Under the pieces are notes generated by a model. That model did no database searches and was not told the DNA's origin. It saw only the letters and a program-made list of their open reading frames with translations. The translations under genes and the position numbers were made by a program. From the NCBI GenBank assembly GCA_900759105.1, contig CAAETY010000008.1:1-16724 (forward strand): a DNA stretch of 16,724 bases. The letters are read 5' to 3'. The DNA comes from Peptococcaceae bacterium (GTDB taxonomy: Bacteria > Bacillota > Peptococcia > Peptococcales > Peptococcaceae). Positions 14,820-16,724 of the stretch are shown here, piece by piece (position 1 is the stretch's first letter; each line of letters begins with the position of its first letter).

Positions 14820-15215
14820 ATGGTAGAGGTTGTAGCAGCGCTGATTTGGAACAGTGCGCATGATGAGATTTTGATATGCCAACGAGCGGCCAATAAGGCG
14901 CGAGGCTCGATGTGGGAGTTTGTCGGTGGTAAAGTAGAACGTGGCGAAACCAAGGAAGAGGCGCTTATTCGTGAGTGTCAAGAGGAACTGGGGATAACTC
15001 TGGCAATCGAGCATTTGGTGATGGATGTGGTGCATCCCTATCCGGATATTACGGTGAAGCTAACGCTTTTTGCGACAACAATTATGCACGGTACACCGCA
15101 ATTGCTGGAACATCAGGCCATGCAATGGGTGCACCCTAGTGAGCTCATGAAATATGAGTTTTGCCCGGCAGATGCCGAGATGGTTGCAATGCTTACTGAA
15201 CAAAAATACTTCTAG
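14820..15215 (+). CDS. Nudix hydrolase, MutT / 8-oxo-dGTP diphosphatase type
   Basis: This is a 131-residue enzyme. The Nudix box G37-x5-E43-x7-R51-E52-x2-E55-E56-x-G58-I is complete, so Mg-dependent pyrophosphohydrolysis is expected. The small size, the start VEVVAALIW and the ICQRAANKARGSMWEFVGGK lead are typical of MutT-like (deoxy)nucleoside triphosphate pyrophosphohydrolases that clean the nucleotide pool. The ATG follows the TAA of the DUF3427 frame with no gap, and a GGTGG ribosome site lies inside that frame, so translation was probably coupled to the helicase. With the helicase head gone and a terminator upstream, it is unclear which promoter drives this gene now. Confidence 0.9.
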   Translation: MVEVVAALIWNSAHDEILICQRAANKARGSMWEFVGGKVERGETKEEALIRECQEELGITLAIEHLVMDVVHPYPDITVKLTLFATTIMHGTPQLLEHQAMQWVHPSELMKYEFCPADAEMVAMLTEQKYF

Positions 15216-15222
15216 CTATGAT

Positions 15223-15247
15223 GCACACTGTAATGGAGTGCTTTTTT
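15223..15247 (+). terminator. Terminator of the Nudix gene
   Basis: GCACACT (15223-15229) pairs with GGAGTGC (15235-15241) with one mismatch, then six T. It is a short stem but has a good tail. Confidence 0.65.
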
Positions 15248-15301
15248 AATAGCGGGGGATGATTATTGAAAGTAGATTAAAGTGCACAAGGTGTTACAAT
15301 G

Positions 15302-15330
15302 TTGAAAAACAAGGCGAATCGTTCTAGAAT
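15302..15330 (+). promoter_or_regulatory. Possible distal promoter upstream of degV
   Basis: TTGAAA (15302-15307), 17 bp and TAGAAT (15325-15330) make a good match. The following 170 nt hold no supported gene; a 29-codon frame at 15442 has no ribosome site and contains the next promoter. Confidence 0.4.
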
Positions 15331-15500
15331 GACGTATGAAAACGTATTGAAAATAAAATTTTTTTGTGTGATATGTTGAAAGAGTTGATGAAACATTAGT
15401 GTTTGACTAAAATAATAGTTAGTAAAACGATTCGTAAATACGATGTTAACTTCAACTGGTTTTGATTATCAGGTTGATGCGAAAAATGATGAAGGCGTCA

Positions 15501-15529
15501 TTGTAAGCGTGAACGTTGTTTTTTATAGT
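15501..15529 (+). promoter_or_regulatory. Promoter of the degV leader
   Basis: TTGTAA (15501-15506), 17 bp and TATAGT (15524-15529) predict a start near 15536, just before a folded leader of about 130 nt. Confidence 0.55.
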
Positions 15530-15540
15530 TAGATAGTGCA

Positions 15541-15644
15541 GTTATTAAAGCCTGCATGTACCGGAAATGGAAGGGGACAATTCCGGGATATAACAGAAAA
15601 TGTCATAATGTTCTTTTCTGCAAGAGGTGCAGGCAAAGGATAAC
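15541..15644 (+). ncRNA. Structured leader RNA of degV (three-way junction), unassigned
   Basis: Nested complementary segments form a closed fold. P0 is GTTAT (15541-15545) with ATAAC (15640-15644). P1 is GCCTGCA (15550-15556) with TGCAGGC (15628-15634). Inside P1 are P2, CCGGAA (15561-15566) with TTCCGG (15581-15586), and P3, CAGAAAA (15594-15600) with TTTTCTG (15614-15620). A rival hairpin, CTGCA (15618-15622) with TGCAG (15628-15632), would break both P1 and P3. It ends 7 nt before the degV ribosome site. I do not recognise it as a known riboswitch; it may be a regulator of degV. Confidence 0.5.
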
Positions 15645-15667
15645 GTTGAAAAAGGAGTGATTATATT

Positions 15668-16501
15668 ATGAGATGGAGTATTGTGACCGATTCAAGCTGT
15701 GATTTGGATTTAACATACGATTTGGGAGATATTGGCTTTTCGAAGGTGCCGTTTTCTATTCGTTTTGGAGAAAAAAACTATATAGATACGGAAGACATGG
15801 ACAAGGAAGCTTTTGTCGATGAAATGATTCATTCCCCGTTGGTGGGGCAAACAGCATGTCCTTCGCCGGGGGCATGGCATGAAAAGTTTTTGGAAGCGGA
15901 TTGCATTATCGCTATCACGATATCAGCAAAGCTATCCGGAAGCTATAACAGCGCACAAACAGCACGTACAATGGTGTTAGAAGGCCATCCGGATAAACAA
16001 ATATACATTGTGGATTCTATGAGTGCCGGAGCGGGGCCGGCAATGTTGGTGCTGAAAACAGTAGAATTAATAAACCAAGGTTTGGAATTCAAAGACGTTG
16101 TGGATGCAATCAACAAATATACACAGCAATTACATACCATATTTGTGTTATCGTCCTATGATAACCTTGCAAAAAACGGACGGATCCCAAAAATTGCCGG
16201 TTTTTTGGCCGGAAAGCTGAATCTTCAGGGGATTGGTGTCGGCGCTAACGGCGAGATAGAAGTAAAGAAAAAGGTGCGCGGGTATCGACAATCCATTGCC
16301 TATCTGATTAATGATATGAAAAACTGTGACTTTGTTGATAAGAAGGTTGTGCTTAGCCATTGCCAAAATCGAGAGGTTGCTGAAAAATTGCGTGATGAGA
16401 TACTCCAAAACTGGAGTGATAAGCAGGTCATCATTTTGGAAACCGGTGGCTTGTGTAGCTTCTATGCAGAGTATAAAGGGATTATTATGGGCTATATGTA
16501 A
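15668..16501 (+). CDS. DegV family fatty-acid-binding protein (FakB-like)
   Basis: This 277-residue protein is a complete DegV-family member. It starts MRWSIVTDSSCDLD, the usual opening with serines that hold the fatty-acid carboxylate. It continues with VPFSIRFGEKNYID, TACPSPGAWHEKF, ITISAKLSGSYNSAQTA and YIVDSMSAGAGPAMLVL, each a family hallmark. DegV (FakB) proteins carry a fatty acid to the kinase FakA, which makes acyl-phosphate for phospholipid synthesis; no fakA lies in the window. AAGGAG about 10 nt upstream supports the ATG at 15668. It is a single-gene unit behind a structured leader and is followed by a terminator at 16578-16614. Confidence 0.92.
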   Translation: MRWSIVTDSSCDLDLTYDLGDIGFSKVPFSIRFGEKNYIDTEDMDKEAFVDEMIHSPLVGQTACPSPGAWHEKFLEADCIIAITISAKLSGSYNSAQTARTMVLEGHPDKQIYIVDSMSAGAGPAMLVLKTVELINQGLEFKDVVDAINKYTQQLHTIFVLSSYDNLAKNGRIPKIAGFLAGKLNLQGIGVGANGEIEVKKKVRGYRQSIAYLINDMKNCDFVDKKVVLSHCQNREVAEKLRDEILQNWSDKQVIILETGGLCSFYAEYKGIIMGYM

Positions 16502-16577
16502 TAAATAGATAGCATAGCAGAAGAGAATTTGTCATATTGGATGGTTCTCAGTTATCAGATGTTTGAAAATAATAACG

Positions 16578-16618
16578 AAAGACCGTTTGCTTCTTGCGGA
16601 AACAAACGGTCTTTATCT
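16578..16618 (+). terminator. Terminator of degV
   Basis: AAAGACCGTTTG (16578-16589) pairs perfectly with CAAACGGTCTTT (16603-16614). The tail CTTTATCT is modest. It is the first of three hairpins in a row. Confidence 0.75.
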
Positions 16619-16630
16619 ATGAGCGTTATA

Positions 16631-16666
16631 AAGGGGCTGTCGCATTAAGCGATGAGCCCCTTCTTT
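16631..16666. terminator. Second tandem hairpin, bidirectional terminator
   Basis: AAGGGGCT (16631-16638) pairs with AGCCCCTT (16655-16662), with an inner TCGC/GCGA stem. A CTTTAAAA tail follows on the plus strand; on the minus strand the tail is TTTATAAC. Confidence 0.6.
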
Positions 16667-16673
16667 AAAATTA

Positions 16674-16713
16674 CAGAAAAAAATTAAGGCCAAGCGAGCA
16701 ATCGCTTGGCCTT
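16674..16713 (-). terminator. Third tandem hairpin, likely terminator of a minus-strand gene
   Basis: A perfect 12-bp stem (16686-16697 with 16702-16713) closes a 4-nt GCAA loop. On the minus strand it is followed by AATTTTTTTC, a strong U-tract, so it probably ends a gene that lies beyond the right edge. Confidence 0.7.
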
Positions 16714-16724
16714 TACTGTAAAAT

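Noticed and set aside
15442..15531. 29-codon frame upstream of degV
   Set aside because: No ribosome site, and the degV leader promoter lies inside it; at most a relic of a lost gene.
1..16724. CRISPR arrays, tRNA or rRNA genes, insertion sequences
   Set aside because: No regularly spaced repeats, no tRNA-like cloverleaf, and no transposase or terminal inverted repeat pair was seen by eye.

Overview
The window looks like chromosome of a low-to-medium GC anaerobic Bacillota, most likely class Clostridia. The signs are strong AGGAGG-type ribosome binding sites, many hairpin plus U-tract terminators, and gene families typical of that group: hybrid cluster protein with a companion ferredoxin, a DegV fatty-acid-binding protein, a COG2509-type FAD dehydrogenase and a guanine riboswitch. 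I see no rRNA, tRNA, CRISPR, transposase or phage gene. The species cannot be named from the sequence alone.

Layout. Positions 1-830 hold a truncated GAF-domain gene, then an orphan promoter-to-terminator unit with no protein (possible small RNA). Positions 833-4062 are a minus-strand nitrosative/redox-stress block: a Crp/Fnr-type regulator (probable HcpR) and the operon ferredoxin-hcp. Both promoters carry the same 16-bp operator. Positions 4260-5264 hold an alpha/beta hydrolase broken by one frameshift. Positions 5266-6907 hold a guanine-class purine riboswitch, a terminator and an FAD-dependent oxidoreductase. Positions 7036-10317 hold a DnaQ-like exonuclease followed by a four-part fusion protein: SseB-like, macrodomain, RelA/SpoT-type HD hydrolase and an unassigned C-terminal domain. 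Positions 10326-10747 (minus strand) hold a broken K+-channel gene. Next come a TetR-type regulator, a TlpA-type thioredoxin lipoprotein and, on the minus strand, a SAM methyltransferase. Positions 13741-15247 hold a CDP-alcohol phosphatidyltransferase, a headless DUF3427 helicase tail and a MutT-type Nudix hydrolase. Positions 15501-16501 hold degV behind a structured leader RNA. The right edge has three hairpins in tandem.

How the genes work together. The clearest circuit is the regulator that appears to activate ferredoxin-hcp from a class II (-41.5) site while covering its own -35 box. The most unusual protein is the SseB-macro-HD fusion, which joins an ADP-ribose-type reader or eraser to a (p)ppGpp-type hydrolase and sits behind an exonuclease gene. 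Four genes are damaged (GAF protein, hydrolase, K+ channel, helicase tail). This could be real decay or, for the two single-base frameshifts, assembly error.
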